Of a stretch of 64,000 nt of DNA, positions 33,517 to 42,812 are shown piece after piece. The stretch is from assembly GCF_002591975.1 (NCBI RefSeq), contig NZ_NVQE01000012.1, forward strand, positions 1 to 64,000, read 5' to 3'. Made by a program: the position numbers and the translations under genes. The stretch is from Mycobacterium neglectum. GTDB taxonomy: Bacteria; Actinomycetota; Actinomycetes; Mycobacteriales; Mycobacteriaceae. Under the pieces are notes generated by a model. The model ran no database searches. It saw only the letters and a list, made by a program, of their open reading frames with translations, and was not told the origin of the DNA. Each line of letters starts with the position of its first letter. Positions within the stretch are counted from its first letter, which is position 1.

Positions 33517-35091
33517 ATGAGTGGCACAACGAAACCTGCAGGTACACAGAAGAAGTCGGGTCTGCGCTTCCCCGGATTCGCGCAGTTGCAGCGGCTGGGT
33601 AAGAGCCTCATGCTGCCGATCGCGGTACTGCCCGCAGCCGGCATCCTGCTCAGGCTCGGCCAGCCCGACCTGCTTGGCCGGATCGAGACCCCTGTCATCG
33701 GCGATTTCTTCAAGGCGATGAGCGCGGCGGGCGACGCGCTGTTCAGCAACCTGCCGCTGCTGTTCGCCGTGGGCGTGGCGATCGGTTTCGCCAGGAAGGC
33801 CGACGGTTCCACCGCACTGTCGGCTGTCGTCGGCTACCTGGTGATGGAGGCGGTCTTCAAGACCATGTCGCCGATCGTGCTGGCCGGCGAGCTGGACAAG
33901 GCGGGCGAGCAGGCCCAGATCAACTACAGCGTGTTCGCAGGCATCGTGATCGGCCTGGTGACGGCGTGGCTGTTCGACCGCTATCACACCATCCAGTTGC
34001 CGTCCTACCTCGGTTTCTTCGGAGGCAGGCGATTCGTTCCGATCGTGGTCTCGCTGGCCAGCCTGTTCATCGCCTTCGCGATGAGCTACTTCTATCCGAT
34101 CTTCGACGCGGGCCTGACCAGCCTCGGCGAGTTCATCGGCGGTGCAGGTGCGCTGGGCGCATTTGTGTATGGCTTCGCCAACCGCATGCTGATCCCGTTC
34201 GGCCTGCACCACATCCCGAACTCCTACATCTGGTTCCTCTACGGCGACTATCAGCCGCCCGGCGGTGAGGCCGTCACCGGCGAACTGACCCGGTTCGCCG
34301 CCGGTGATCCGACGGCGGGCATCCTCACCTCGGGCTTCTACCCCATCCTGATGTTCGGGCTGCCCGCCGCCGCGCTGGCGATGATCCACGTGGCGAACAA
34401 GAAGCAACGCAAGCTCGCGGTCGGCATTCTGGCCGCCGCGGCGCTGACCGCGTTCCTGACCGGCGTGACGGAGCCGCTCGAGTTCGCGTTCATGTTCGTG
34501 GCATTCCCGCTGTACATCATTCACGCGGTGCTGACCGGGCTGTCGCTGGCGATCGCCTACCTGCTCGACATACACCTGGGATTCTCGTTCTCGGCCGGAC
34601 TCATCGATCTGCTGCTGTATGGCACCGCGCCGGCAGCGAAGAACATTCCGCTGCTGATCGGTATGGGCGTCGTCTTCTTCGTCGTCTATTACGTGTTGTT
34701 CCGGTTCGCAATCACGAAGTGGAATCTGCGCACACCCGGACGGGAGCCCGAGAGCGAGTTCGAGGCCGAGGAGCAGGCCAACCTCGGCGAGGGCACCGAT
34801 TCGGCGACGGCGGTATCCGCCGACGGTGCGACGGCGACGCTCACCGCACCCACCCGTGCGGACGGCAAGGCAGAGCAGATCATCGCCGCGTTCGGCGGTC
34901 GGGAGAATCTTGTGAACGTCGATGCCTGCATCACCCGATTGCGGGTGGACGTATCCGATAAGGACAAGGTGGACCAGGCCCGGCTGAAGAGCCTCGGCGC
35001 CGCGGGCGTTATAGAGGTCGGCAACAGCGTTCAGGCGGTGTTCGGCACCGACGCCGAGGCACTCAAGAACGACATCAACGAGATCCTCTAA
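33517..35091 (+). CDS. nagE: PTS N-acetylglucosamine permease, IIC-IIB
   Basis: A 524-residue membrane permease that takes up and phosphorylates N-acetylglucosamine. The IIC domain (residues ~20-390) has about ten helices and the sugar-site motif TGVTEPLEFAFMF. After a charged Glu/Ala/Thr linker, the IIB domain begins near residue 455, and its phosphorylated Cys471 lies in VNVDACITRLRV. The ATG at 33517 follows GAGGAGGT. No IIA domain is attached; the divergent EIIA supplies it. The neighbouring nag genes make GlcNAc the likely substrate rather than glucose. Confidence 0.93.
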   Translation: MSGTTKPAGTQKKSGLRFPGFAQLQRLGKSLMLPIAVLPAAGILLRLGQPDLLGRIETPVIGDFFKAMSAAGDALFSNLPLLFAVGVAIGFARKADGSTALSAVVGYLVMEAVFKTMSPIVLAGELDKAGEQAQINYSVFAGIVIGLVTAWLFDRYHTIQLPSYLGFFGGRRFVPIVVSLASLFIAFAMSYFYPIFDAGLTSLGEFIGGAGALGAFVYGFANRMLIPFGLHHIPNSYIWFLYGDYQPPGGEAVTGELTRFAAGDPTAGILTSGFYPILMFGLPAAALAMIHVANKKQRKLAVGILAAAALTAFLTGVTEPLEFAFMFVAFPLYIIHAVLTGLSLAIAYLLDIHLGFSFSAGLIDLLLYGTAPAAKNIPLLIGMGVVFFVVYYVLFRFAITKWNLRTPGREPESEFEAEEQANLGEGTDSATAVSADGATATLTAPTRADGKAEQIIAAFGGRENLVNVDACITRLRVDVSDKDKVDQARLKSLGAAGVIEVGNSVQAVFGTDAEALKNDINEIL

Positions 35092-35145
35092 GCGATTTGT
35101 GTGCGTTTCCGTGCGGTGAGCGCACTGTGAAGTCTCACAGATCGC
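35092..35145. terminator. dyad filling the nagE/LLM convergent gap
   Basis: GCGATTTGTG (35092-35101) pairs with CACAGATCGC (35136-35145) with one G-U pair, and an inner CTGTGA-AGTC-TCACAG hairpin is an alternative. The element occupies exactly the space between the two stop codons, as a bidirectional terminator would. Confidence 0.55.
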
Positions 35146-36084
35146 CTACTGCGTCACACCGCGAAACGCCTCCACGAGCGGCGACAGAATCTCGACCGCC
35201 CGATCTTGGTCAACGGTCAGCGATGCCGGGTACCGGACATCGGTGACACCGGCTGCGACGAGCGCGGGAACACCGGCTACCGACGCCCCATAGTCGATGG
35301 ACCCATCGTCGGCCTTCGCCACGCGTGAGACGCCCTGCACCTGCAGATCCGTGGGATCGCCGCCGAACTCGCGCACTTTGTCCTTCATCGCCCCGATCGC
35401 GCCGGGGAGATCCGCATATGCCGGGCCCCAAGGGATCCAGCCGCTTCCGAAGTGCGCGATCCTGCGCGCCACCGCATTGTTGACGGTGCCGCTGATCCAC
35501 AGCGGAACACCGCCTGGCTGCACCGGCTTGGGCATCTGGTGGATGCCGTCGAACGTCAGCTCGACGGATTGATAGGACGCCCGCTGCTGTCTCCACAAGG
35601 TCTGGCAGACCTCGAGCGTGTGATTTAGCAGTCGCCCGCGGTCCTCGAAGGACAGCCCGACGGCCTCGTACTCTTCACGCTGCCAACCGACTCCGACCCC
35701 GAGGTCGACCCGGCCCTCCGACAAGACATCCAGTGTGGCGAGCTGCTTGGCCAGGACCGCAGGACGTCGCAGCGCCGCCAGGAGTATCGCGGTGCCCAGC
35801 CTGATGCGGCTGGTCGTCGCCGCGATAGCGGTCAGGACCGTCAGCGGTTCAAGCCATGCGCCGTCGGGCCCCGTCGGCTGCCGACCACCCGCCTGTCCAC
35901 CGATCGAAGGATCGGAGTACGCGTCGAGGTTCTCGCCGAACACAAGGTGATCGGAAACCACCAGCCGGTCCACTCCCGCCGCATCCATCGAGCGTGCCAA
36001 ATCCAGCGTCGCACGCCAGTCGTGCTGCGGAGCGTCGGTGAATGTCGCCAGGTACAGCGAGAGTTGGGGCTTACGCGTCGTCAT
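35146..36084 (-). CDS. LLM-class (F420-dependent type) oxidoreductase
   Basis: A 312-residue TIM-barrel flavin/F420 oxidoreductase. Typical strands are LSLYLATFTD at the N-terminus, VDRLVVSDHLVFGENLD, SRIRLGTAILLAALRRPAVL, and GRVDLGVGVGWQREEYEAVG near the middle, with LWISGTVNNAVARRIAHFG later. Most mycobacterial members use F420 rather than FMN; the cofactor is inferred from family. The start is ATG 36084 (GAGAG upstream). It ends the minus-strand ADH-SnoaL-SDR-LLM-LLM unit, 103 bases after the previous gene. Confidence 0.85.
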   Translation of the reverse strand: MTTRKPQLSLYLATFTDAPQHDWRATLDLARSMDAAGVDRLVVSDHLVFGENLDAYSDPSIGGQAGGRQPTGPDGAWLEPLTVLTAIAATTSRIRLGTAILLAALRRPAVLAKQLATLDVLSEGRVDLGVGVGWQREEYEAVGLSFEDRGRLLNHTLEVCQTLWRQQRASYQSVELTFDGIHQMPKPVQPGGVPLWISGTVNNAVARRIAHFGSGWIPWGPAYADLPGAIGAMKDKVREFGGDPTDLQVQGVSRVAKADDGSIDYGASVAGVPALVAAGVTDVRYPASLTVDQDRAVEILSPLVEAFRGVTQ

Positions 36085-36187
36085 CGTCTCTCCGGTTTCT
36101 TCCCGTCGCTTCGCCCGCCCCGGTGGGCCATGGTGGATCCAACGGTCCAACACTGCCACCCGTGTCAACGCCTTCCGGCACAGACCT

Positions 36188-37150
36188 CTAGCCGAGTTCT
36201 GCGAAGCGCATCAGATAGCGCCACGCCAGCTCGGGCGGCATCCCTCCACACAGCGGTGAAAGATTCACGACCTCACCGTCGGCGACGCGCTTTGCCGCCT
36301 CGTCCATCGACAGAATCACGTGCGTCCGCGATGACTCCCGTAGCTCATCGACCGTCTTCGCGGTCGTGATGTTGGCGGACACCGTGTTGTCAGGATTCCA
36401 CTCCGAGTAGGCCAGGGCGTCGTGCAGCAGATACTTGCCGATCTCGTCCCAAGCGGCGTCAACATCTTCTGCCACAAAGCAATTCGTGGCAGTTTCACGT
36501 TCGGGAATCAGGACGAAGCCCGGTTCGTAGCCGTTCTGGCGGCAGGCTTCCTCGTAGGCGTCTCGCAAGCCCGGCACGGCGCCGTTGGCCAATAAACCCA
36601 GACCGTTTCGGCCCGCACGGCGTGCCGCTGCCAGGCTCGCACCGCCCCACATCATCATCGGGCCGCCGGGATTGCGTGGCTGGGGCGTCACCCTCATCCG
36701 CCGACCTTCGTGGATGACTTCCTCGCCGGAGAGCAGGCGGCGCAGTTGGCCGAGCTTCTCATCGGCGAGCCGACCGCGGTCCGACAAGGAGAGCCCGAAG
36801 TGATCGAATTCCTCTTGGCGGTAACCGATCCCGAACACGTAGCTCGCGCGACCCGCGCTGATGTGGTCCAGCACCGACATGTCCTCAGCCAGCCGGGCGA
36901 CGTCGTAGAACGGCAGGATGATCACGAGGTTCAACATCAGTTGCTTCGTACAGGCGGCGATCGCCGATCCGAGCAGCAGCGGCGACGGCAGATAGCCGTC
37001 ATCGGCGCAATGGTGTTCGCACAACACGGCTGCGACACACCCCCGCGTCTCCGACCACGCCGCCATTTCGCTTGCCGCCGCATAGAGTTCGGTCGCCGGC
37101 GCTCCGAGCGACGGTGCTCTCATGTCGAACCGGAGCGTGAACAACGGCAC
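36188..37150 (-). CDS. LLM-class flavin/F420 oxidoreductase
   Basis: A 320-residue luciferase-like protein of another subfamily: MAAWSETRGCVAAVLCEHHC, SPLLLGSAIAACTKQLMLNL, RASYVFGIGYRQEEFDHFGL, GGPMMMWGGASLAAARRAGR and a C-terminal CGGMPPELAWRYL. It starts at GTG 37150 sharing one base with the SDR stop (TAGTG). The related protein at 47883 has the same SWSETRG and GYRPVEYELFG pattern, so the two catabolic clusters carry paralogues. The reaction is unknown. Confidence 0.85.
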   Translation of the reverse strand: MPLFTLRFDMRAPSLGAPATELYAAASEMAAWSETRGCVAAVLCEHHCADDGYLPSPLLLGSAIAACTKQLMLNLVIILPFYDVARLAEDMSVLDHISAGRASYVFGIGYRQEEFDHFGLSLSDRGRLADEKLGQLRRLLSGEEVIHEGRRMRVTPQPRNPGGPMMMWGGASLAAARRAGRNGLGLLANGAVPGLRDAYEEACRQNGYEPGFVLIPERETATNCFVAEDVDAAWDEIGKYLLHDALAYSEWNPDNTVSANITTAKTVDELRESSRTHVILSMDEAAKRVADGEVVNLSPLCGGMPPELAWRYLMRFAELG

Positions 37151-37977
37151 TAGCGGTCTCCGTCCGATCCCATTGCCTGCGCGCCGGCCTGAATGATCAT
37201 CTTGACGGCATCGTTGCGACTGAGCGTCTTGAACACCTCTCCGGCCATCCGCATCATGTCGCCGACCATGAGCGTGGGACCGTTGGTGAGATTACCGAAT
37301 GCTTCGTCGATGACTTCCCCAGCCGGAATGGCGCCGGGCGGAATGTCGTCGAGCGAGGCGATCTGTCCTCGGCTGTGTTCGAGCTGCCGCAGTGCCGGGG
37401 TGTCGGTCTTGCCCAGCAGCAGGCACAGCACATCGATGCCCTTGTCGTGGAGTTCAGCCCACAGCGCTTCGGTGAACACCATGTCGAAGGCCTTGGTGGC
37501 GCCGTACGCGACCATATTCGGTCCGCCCGCCAGCGCCGCGCCTGAGCTGAAGTTGACGATGCCTCCGCGGCCGCGATCGACCATCATGCCGGCGTAATGG
37601 TGACACAACCGCATCATGACCAGACAGTTGCGTAGTACCAACGCCTCAGCGACGGATACCGGATTAGACAGAAACGGTTGATAATTCGGGTCTGCACCCG
37701 CGCAGTACACCAGCATTCCGATCTCGAGGTCGGCCGTCGCGTCGATGATCGTCTGTGCTGCGTCGGAGTCGGTCAGATCGACGGCGAGTGTCTTGGTTGC
37801 CGCGCCCGTCCGTTCGGCGATGCCCGCGGCCACCTCTTGCAGCACATGCTCGCGGCGTGCGACGAGCACCACGTGCAGGCCCTCGCGCGCCAGCCGCTCC
37901 GCGAACAGCGCGCCACACCCGTCAGATGCCCCGACGACAAGTGCCCACGGTCCGTACTTGTCGGCGAAGTCACTCAT
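37150..37977 (-). CDS. short-chain dehydrogenase/reductase
   Basis: A 275-residue SDR. The cofactor motif is LVVGASDGCGALFAERLA (Cys in place of the usual Ile/Leu), the NAG motif is replaced by VYCAGADPNY, and the catalytic Ser...YxxxK is visible as NFSSGAALAGGPN and AYGATKAF. The long C-terminus without the usual substrate loop is typical of classical SDRs with an extra helix. It lies between SnoaL (one base gap) and an LLM gene (one base overlap). Confidence 0.87.
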   Translation of the reverse strand: MSDFADKYGPWALVVGASDGCGALFAERLAREGLHVVLVARREHVLQEVAAGIAERTGAATKTLAVDLTDSDAAQTIIDATADLEIGMLVYCAGADPNYQPFLSNPVSVAEALVLRNCLVMMRLCHHYAGMMVDRGRGGIVNFSSGAALAGGPNMVAYGATKAFDMVFTEALWAELHDKGIDVLCLLLGKTDTPALRQLEHSRGQIASLDDIPPGAIPAGEVIDEAFGNLTNGPTLMVGDMMRMAGEVFKTLSRNDAVKMIIQAGAQAMGSDGDR

Positions 37978-37978
37978 A

Positions 37979-38377
37979 TCAGGCTCCCACCATAGTGAGC
38001 CGAACCGAGGTGAACGTCCGCTTGCTTATCCGCCAACCGTCGGCGGTGCGCACCGCTTCGTCGTCGTAGAAACCGATTGCATTCACGCCGGATCCCTCCG
38101 GGCCGAGGATCAGTGCATCAACATATGTGCGGGCCGTCGCATTATCGCCGTCGACGGCGATCACCTGATTGGTCATGCGGTGAATCGTGTTCGCCGCCCC
38201 GGCGTGGGCGAGATCCATGAACTCGGTGACCTCCGCCGCGCCTCTCCACCTGCCGACCTCCCCGTAATCCAGTTCGGCGTCGGCAGTGAACACCGTTGAG
38301 AGAAGTTGATATTGCTGGCTGTCGATCGCGGTGGCGTAGCGGATCGTCAGGTCGACGAGTTCTTCGCTGTCGGTCAT
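37979..38377 (-). CDS. SnoaL/NTF2-like protein
   Basis: A 132-residue cone-shaped alpha+beta fold: EELVDLTIRYATAIDSQQYQ, VFTADAELDYGEVGRWRG, AANTIHRMTNQVIAVDGDNA, TADGWRISKRTFTSVRLT. Such proteins act as isomerases, cyclases or dehydratases for ketosteroid-like or polyketide substrates, or as a ring-hydroxylating beta subunit. The stop overlap with the ADH is at its ATG (ATGA). The catalytic type is not identifiable. Confidence 0.82.
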   Translation of the reverse strand: MTDSEELVDLTIRYATAIDSQQYQLLSTVFTADAELDYGEVGRWRGAAEVTEFMDLAHAGAANTIHRMTNQVIAVDGDNATARTYVDALILGPEGSGVNAIGFYDDEAVRTADGWRISKRTFTSVRLTMVGA

Positions 38378-39426
38378 GCGATGTCTCCGTTCGGATGTAC
38401 CACGATGCGCGGCGGTCCGGCTGACTTACGAGCCTCGTCCAGGGCCTCGGGGACTTCGTCGAGACCGATAATTCTTCCGACGCTGGGCAACGGATCAAGT
38501 TTTCCTTCGACGATTGCGTCGAGCACGCCGTACCAGTCCTGCGGCATGGGGCCGCCGCCGAACTGCAGAGTCAGCCCGTTGCGGGTGGCCTCGGTGATAT
38601 CGAGAGTGTCGCCGGTGTACCACCCACCAGCGCAATAGATCCGGGAGAAGAACTCGGCCTCCGTGACGATCGTGTCGATGAGGCCGGGAGCGCCGACGCA
38701 TTCGAACACCACCGCTGAGCCACCCATATGACGTTCCGCGCGCACCTCGCGGAAGACGTCGAACACCGACCGTTGCGCCGGATCGACCAGGATGTGGGCG
38801 CCGAAACTCGATGCGGCGAGCCCACGCCGATCGGCCTTGTAGTCGGACACGATGATCGGCTCTATGCCGCGGGCGGACAACGCAGCCACCGCGGACAGTC
38901 CGATCGCGCCGGCCCCGATGACGATGGGGATCTCCCCCGCCTCGAGCCGAGACGCGCGCACGTAGAATTCACCGACCGCGAAGGCGTCGACGACGGCGAT
39001 GGCATCGCTCGATACCGAGCCCTCGATGACCTTGGCCGTCGCCTCCGGTACAACCAGAAGCTCGCCGAAGCTGCCCTGCGCTTCGGGATGCTGCCCGATG
39101 ATGCGCAGTCCCCCTGCGCCGCCGTCGACCAACCTGATTGGCATCGATGTGACCCGGGCGCCGATCGGAAACGCATCGCTGCACCCGGGCCCGTGGCCGA
39201 CGACCTCGCCGACGAATTCGTGTCCCATCACGATGTCGCGGTCGGCGTCGTACAGCGACCGTCCGGTCGGATCGTCGATGGCAAGCTCCGGGTGGTCCAT
39301 GAAGTGAACATCAGAGGCGCAGATCGCCGTGGCGAGGGTCTTCAGCAGAAGGTCACCCTGCCCGGGAACAGGGTCGGCGGTATCGCGGACCTCGAGCTCG
39401 CCGCCTCTCAATACGACTGCACGCAA
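38374..39426 (-). CDS. zinc-type alcohol dehydrogenase
   Basis: A 350-residue medium-chain dehydrogenase. The catalytic zinc region ICASDVHFM, the GHEFVGEVVGHG motif and the Rossmann segment IPIVIGAGAIGLSAVAALSA are present. The structural-zinc four-Cys lobe is absent, as in several bacterial members. The start is TTG at 39426 giving MRAVVLRGGELEV, the usual N-terminus of this family; the frame runs much further upstream into the IclR gene without meaning. It leads the operon and faces the IclR gene, with a palindrome between them. Confidence 0.87.
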   Translation of the reverse strand: MRAVVLRGGELEVRDTADPVPGQGDLLLKTLATAICASDVHFMDHPELAIDDPTGRSLYDADRDIVMGHEFVGEVVGHGPGCSDAFPIGARVTSMPIRLVDGGAGGLRIIGQHPEAQGSFGELLVVPEATAKVIEGSVSSDAIAVVDAFAVGEFYVRASRLEAGEIPIVIGAGAIGLSAVAALSARGIEPIIVSDYKADRRGLAASSFGAHILVDPAQRSVFDVFREVRAERHMGGSAVVFECVGAPGLIDTIVTEAEFFSRIYCAGGWYTGDTLDITEATRNGLTLQFGGGPMPQDWYGVLDAIVEGKLDPLPSVGRIIGLDEVPEALDEARKSAGPPRIVVHPNGDIA

Positions 39427-39446
39427 TTCAGATCTTTTCTCTATTA

Positions 39447-39466
39447 TTCGAGATACAGTTCTCGAA
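39447..39466. promoter_or_regulatory. inverted repeat between ADH and IclR
   Basis: TTCGAGA-TACAGT-TCTCGAA is a perfect dyad with 7-bp arms, 21 bases before the ADH start and 43 bases before the IclR start. It is a likely operator for the IclR protein on both promoters. Confidence 0.6.
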
Positions 39467-39508
39467 ATTCTGAAATGACCGTAGAAGGCCCGGTACGAGG
39501 AGTCAAGG

Positions 39509-40378
39509 TTGCGCGGAGCGAATTCGGCCCCCACCGAGAGAGTGCTCGACGTCGTCGAGCTGCTCAGCCTGCCCGGCAACCGGCAGATGCGGTTCTCCGA
39601 CGTGGTCCGCGAACTCGACCTCTCCCAGGCCACCGCGCACGCGATCCTCAAGACCCTGACCGATCGCGGTTGGGTCAACCGCGATCCCGCCGCAAAGACG
39701 TTCAGCCTCGGCCCCGCGTTGACCCTCATCGCCGGCCGACTGGACGATGCCCGACCGGTGGCGCATCTGGCCCGCGATGCGGCGCGGCGCCTCGCATCCA
39801 CAGTCGACGTGCCGACATCGGTCATCGAACGGGCCGGAGATAATCTCGTCATCACCGCCTTCGAACAACCGAGGGGAGGTGCGATTTCGGCGACGCCGAA
39901 CGAGCGCATTCCCTACACCGCACCGTTCGGAGTCGCATTCGCGGCATGGGATAACCCCGACGCACAGCGGGCCTGGATCCAGCGTGCTGCCGCCGACGAC
40001 GCAGAACTGACCCGCCAGCTGTACGACGTCCTCACGCAAACGCGCCAGCGCGGTTACGACATCGACTGGATGACACCCGCACTCGCACAGGCCGCGCATG
40101 CCATCGGTTCGCTATCCGAGCACGCGCTACCGGTCAACATGAGATCGATCATCGATCAATTGCGCGTCGAATTCACTTCGGCGGCACTGTCTTCAGCCAA
40201 CAAGAGCCGTACCCCTCGTCCCGTCGCCACCATCTCCGCACCTGTCCTCGACCAAACGGGCAACATACAACTGGTCCTGGCTATCCATCCCGTGCGGGCC
40301 ATGACGATGACGGAAATCCGCACAGCGGCCAAACCGCTGCTGCATGAGATCGCGCAACTCACTGACGGCGCATACTGA
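39509..40378 (+). CDS. IclR family regulator (ADH operon)
   Basis: A 289-residue regulator. The winged HTH is ERVLDVVELLSLPGN followed by LDLSQATAHAILKTLTDRGW, and the C-terminal GAF-like ligand domain is of the kind found in the family (AFEQPRGGAISATPNER, IPYTAPFGVAFAAWD). The start is TTG 39509 after GAGGAG. It is divergent from the ADH operon and convergent with the next SDR. The inducer is unknown; IclR members often sense aromatic or organic-acid intermediates. Confidence 0.85.
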   Translation: MRGANSAPTERVLDVVELLSLPGNRQMRFSDVVRELDLSQATAHAILKTLTDRGWVNRDPAAKTFSLGPALTLIAGRLDDARPVAHLARDAARRLASTVDVPTSVIERAGDNLVITAFEQPRGGAISATPNERIPYTAPFGVAFAAWDNPDAQRAWIQRAAADDAELTRQLYDVLTQTRQRGYDIDWMTPALAQAAHAIGSLSEHALPVNMRSIIDQLRVEFTSAALSSANKSRTPRPVATISAPVLDQTGNIQLVLAIHPVRAMTMTEIRTAAKPLLHEIAQLTDGAY

Positions 40379-40392
40379 CTCGACGCGTCCCT

Positions 40393-41259
40393 TTACAACA
40401 GATCGGTGATCGTCTTGAGGCCCGCGTCATACAGAACACCCGGCAGCATCCCGCCGTCGGCCTCGATCGTCGTGCCGTTGACGAAGTCCGCCGCCCCCGA
40501 TGCCAGGAACACACAGACACGTCCGACCTCCTCGGGTTCTCCACCGCGCCGCATCGGCACCGCGGCGAAGTATTTGCTGCCGGTCGGGTCATCCTTCGGC
40601 AATACGAACGACCGGAAGTTCTCGGTGATCGTGGGCCCCAACGCAACACAGTTCACCCGGATCTTCGGCCCCCATTCCTGCGCGAGCGACCTCGTGAGGT
40701 GATTCAGCCCGCTCTTGGCCGCGCCGTAGGACACCAGCGTCGGGGACCCGGCCGGGTGACCCGCACCGCTGGAGATGTTGATGATGCAGCCGGTGCCGTC
40801 CTGGGTCAGCATCTGGCGGCTGGCGCGGATCGCGAACCACATCGGACTGATCAGGTTCATCTGGATTGCGAACTGGTGGAACAACGCCGTGCGTTCGTAG
40901 TCGTCGTCACGTCGCGGCGCACCCTGAATTCTGGAGACCAGTTCCGGAATGTCCTCAACGTGCGGAGCGGGGACGGTTCCACCCGCGTTGTTGACCAGAA
41001 TGTCCAGGCGGCCATGGGCGTCGACGACGTCAGTGACGAAAGTATCGATCGAGTGCAGATCGCCTTGATCGCACACCAATTGAGACGAACGCGACGTCCA
41101 CTCCGCATTGTCCGAGGTACCCGGTATCGCATCCAGCGCAGACCGTGAACAACCGATGACCGTGGCCCCGGCGCGCAGCAGTTCGTGCGCGATGCCGACC
41201 CCGACGCCGCGGCTGGTCCCGGTGACGACGGCGACCTTGCCGTCCAGCACGCCGCTCAT
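40393..41259 (-). CDS. short-chain dehydrogenase/reductase
   Basis: A 288-residue SDR with VVTGTSRGVGVGIAHELLRA, LVNNAGGTVPAP and the catalytic block ISSGAGHPAGSPTLVSYGAAK. An insertion around residues 105-125 (SRIQGAPRRDDDYERTALFH) is not found in the minimal fold. It ends with MLPGVLYDAGLKTITDLL. It starts at ATG 41259, overlapping the stop of the KstD-like gene by four bases, and is the last gene of the IclR-SDR-KstD-SDR unit. Oxidation of a ring hydroxyl is plausible from context. Confidence 0.88.
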   Translation of the reverse strand: MSGVLDGKVAVVTGTSRGVGVGIAHELLRAGATVIGCSRSALDAIPGTSDNAEWTSRSSQLVCDQGDLHSIDTFVTDVVDAHGRLDILVNNAGGTVPAPHVEDIPELVSRIQGAPRRDDDYERTALFHQFAIQMNLISPMWFAIRASRQMLTQDGTGCIINISSGAGHPAGSPTLVSYGAAKSGLNHLTRSLAQEWGPKIRVNCVALGPTITENFRSFVLPKDDPTGSKYFAAVPMRRGGEPEEVGRVCVFLASGAADFVNGTTIEADGGMLPGVLYDAGLKTITDLL

Positions 41260-42812
41260 CGTGATGCCGCCATGTGCAGCGCCGCGAGGTGACTGAACAA
41301 CAGCGACGCCCCGATCGGATTGCCACCTCCAGGGTAGGTTTCACCGGACACCGCGGCCATCGTGTTGCCCGCGGCATAGAGGCCGGGGATCGGCCGATCG
41401 TCGGCATCGAGCACCCGCGCATCGACGTCCGTGCGCAGTCCGCCCTTGGTGCCGAGATCCGATGTCCCGAACGCCGCCGCCCGGAATGGTGGGGTATCGA
41501 TCGGCACCAGGGGTGACGCGCCGCCGGTGAACGCCCGATCGAAGGATTCCCGGCCGCGGCCGAAGTCCTCGTCCTCGTCACGCAGCGCGAATTCGTTGAA
41601 ACGGTGCACGGTTCCGATGAGATTCGCTTCTGGCACACCGATCTTGGCGGCAAGCTCCTCCAGGGTGTCGGCCTGCACCCAGAGTCCTGCCGACTCGTAC
41701 TCACTCGTCGGCGAGAACGAGACGTTGGTGGCCATCACCGGAGGCTGTTCACCCGCGCGGCTGTCATAGACCATCCAGTACGGCGTACCGACGGTGCCAT
41801 CGCGCATCGCGCTCAAGATCTCGCGGCCAAGCCGGTCGTAGGCAGCCGACTCGTTGACGAACCGGCGCCCGGCCTTGTCGACGAAGATGCCGCCGGTGAA
41901 GCACAAGGCGAACGCCGCGCGGCCGTCGGGGTGGATAAGTCCGGGTGACCACCACGCCTGGTCCATCAGGTCGATGCTCGCGCCGACGGCGATCGCCGCC
42001 TTGTGCGCGAGACCGGTGTTGCCGGGCGCACCCATCGTCCCGGACGCCGTTCCGGGAACGCCGTATTCGGCGCGCATCTCGTCGTTCTGTTCGAATCCCC
42101 CCGCGGCCAGCAGGACACCGCGGCGCGCCCTGATCGTGCGGCGCTCCCCCTCGCATTCGACGATCCCGCCGACGATACGGCCGTCCTCGACGACCAGCTC
42201 GACGAGGCTGGTGTTCAGATACGCCGCCACGTCCGGGTTGTCGGCCATCGCCGACAGGAAGCGACCGATCACCGCCCGCCCACCGGTCAGGAAGTCCGGC
42301 TGTGGTCCGCCGAGACGCTCGTGGTCCAGCGGTCCGCGGACCTGCCCCTGAAATCGCCCGAGGCGGTCGCCGGGCAGCCCCTTGCAGACGGTGTGGCGCA
42401 TACCGTCGTTGCGCGCACCAGGAACCGAACTGTAGTAGTCCGGCCACGGCAGGATCTTGAACGCAAAGTGGTCGTCGGCCTCGAGGTACTCGATCAGCGC
42501 CGAACCCCCGCGCACATACGTCTCCTGCAGTTCGACCGGAGTGCGATCGCCCACGACGGTGCGGTAGTAGCGAAGGGCCTCGTCGATAGTGTCGTCGCTG
42601 CCCGCGCGGACCAACACGGGATTGCAGGGGTACCACACTCCCCCGCCGCCTGAGTAGGCGAACGTACCGCCGAACTGATCGGTCGCCTCGACGATGGCGA
42701 CCGAAAGTCCCTCGCGGGCGGCGGTGTACGCACCCGCAAGGGCACCAGCGCTGCCGGCCACCAAGACATCGACGGTTTTGGTTGCATCGAAAACATCGGA
42801 AGCAGTGGTCAC
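41256..42812 (-). CDS. FAD-dependent dehydrogenase, 3-ketosteroid delta1-dehydrogenase-like
   Basis: A 518-residue flavoprotein of the fumarate reductase/KstD group. The FAD fold is VDVLVAGSAGALAGAYTAAR and VAIVEATDQFGGTFAYSGGG; the C-terminal FAD block GLYAAGNTMAAVSGETYPGG carries the Tyr-Pro-Gly-x-Gly motif of KstD enzymes. Such enzymes introduce a double bond next to a ketone in a steroid-like ring. The start is GTG 42812 (AGGA upstream, GTGA overlap with the SDR before it). The first Gly-rich loop has Ala where most KstDs have Gly, so substrate and exact reaction remain open. Confidence 0.83.
   Translation of the reverse strand: MTTASDVFDATKTVDVLVAGSAGALAGAYTAAREGLSVAIVEATDQFGGTFAYSGGGGVWYPCNPVLVRAGSDDTIDEALRYYRTVVGDRTPVELQETYVRGGSALIEYLEADDHFAFKILPWPDYYSSVPGARNDGMRHTVCKGLPGDRLGRFQGQVRGPLDHERLGGPQPDFLTGGRAVIGRFLSAMADNPDVAAYLNTSLVELVVEDGRIVGGIVECEGERRTIRARRGVLLAAGGFEQNDEMRAEYGVPGTASGTMGAPGNTGLAHKAAIAVGASIDLMDQAWWSPGLIHPDGRAAFALCFTGGIFVDKAGRRFVNESAAYDRLGREILSAMRDGTVGTPYWMVYDSRAGEQPPVMATNVSFSPTSEYESAGLWVQADTLEELAAKIGVPEANLIGTVHRFNEFALRDEDEDFGRGRESFDRAFTGGASPLVPIDTPPFRAAAFGTSDLGTKGGLRTDVDARVLDADDRPIPGLYAAGNTMAAVSGETYPGGGNPIGASLLFSHLAALHMAASR

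Noticed and set aside
33508..34575. 355-aa minus-strand frame over nagE
   Set aside because: Antisense shadow of a GC-rich membrane gene. It is rich in Arg, Gln and His with no fold signal, while nagE is unambiguous.
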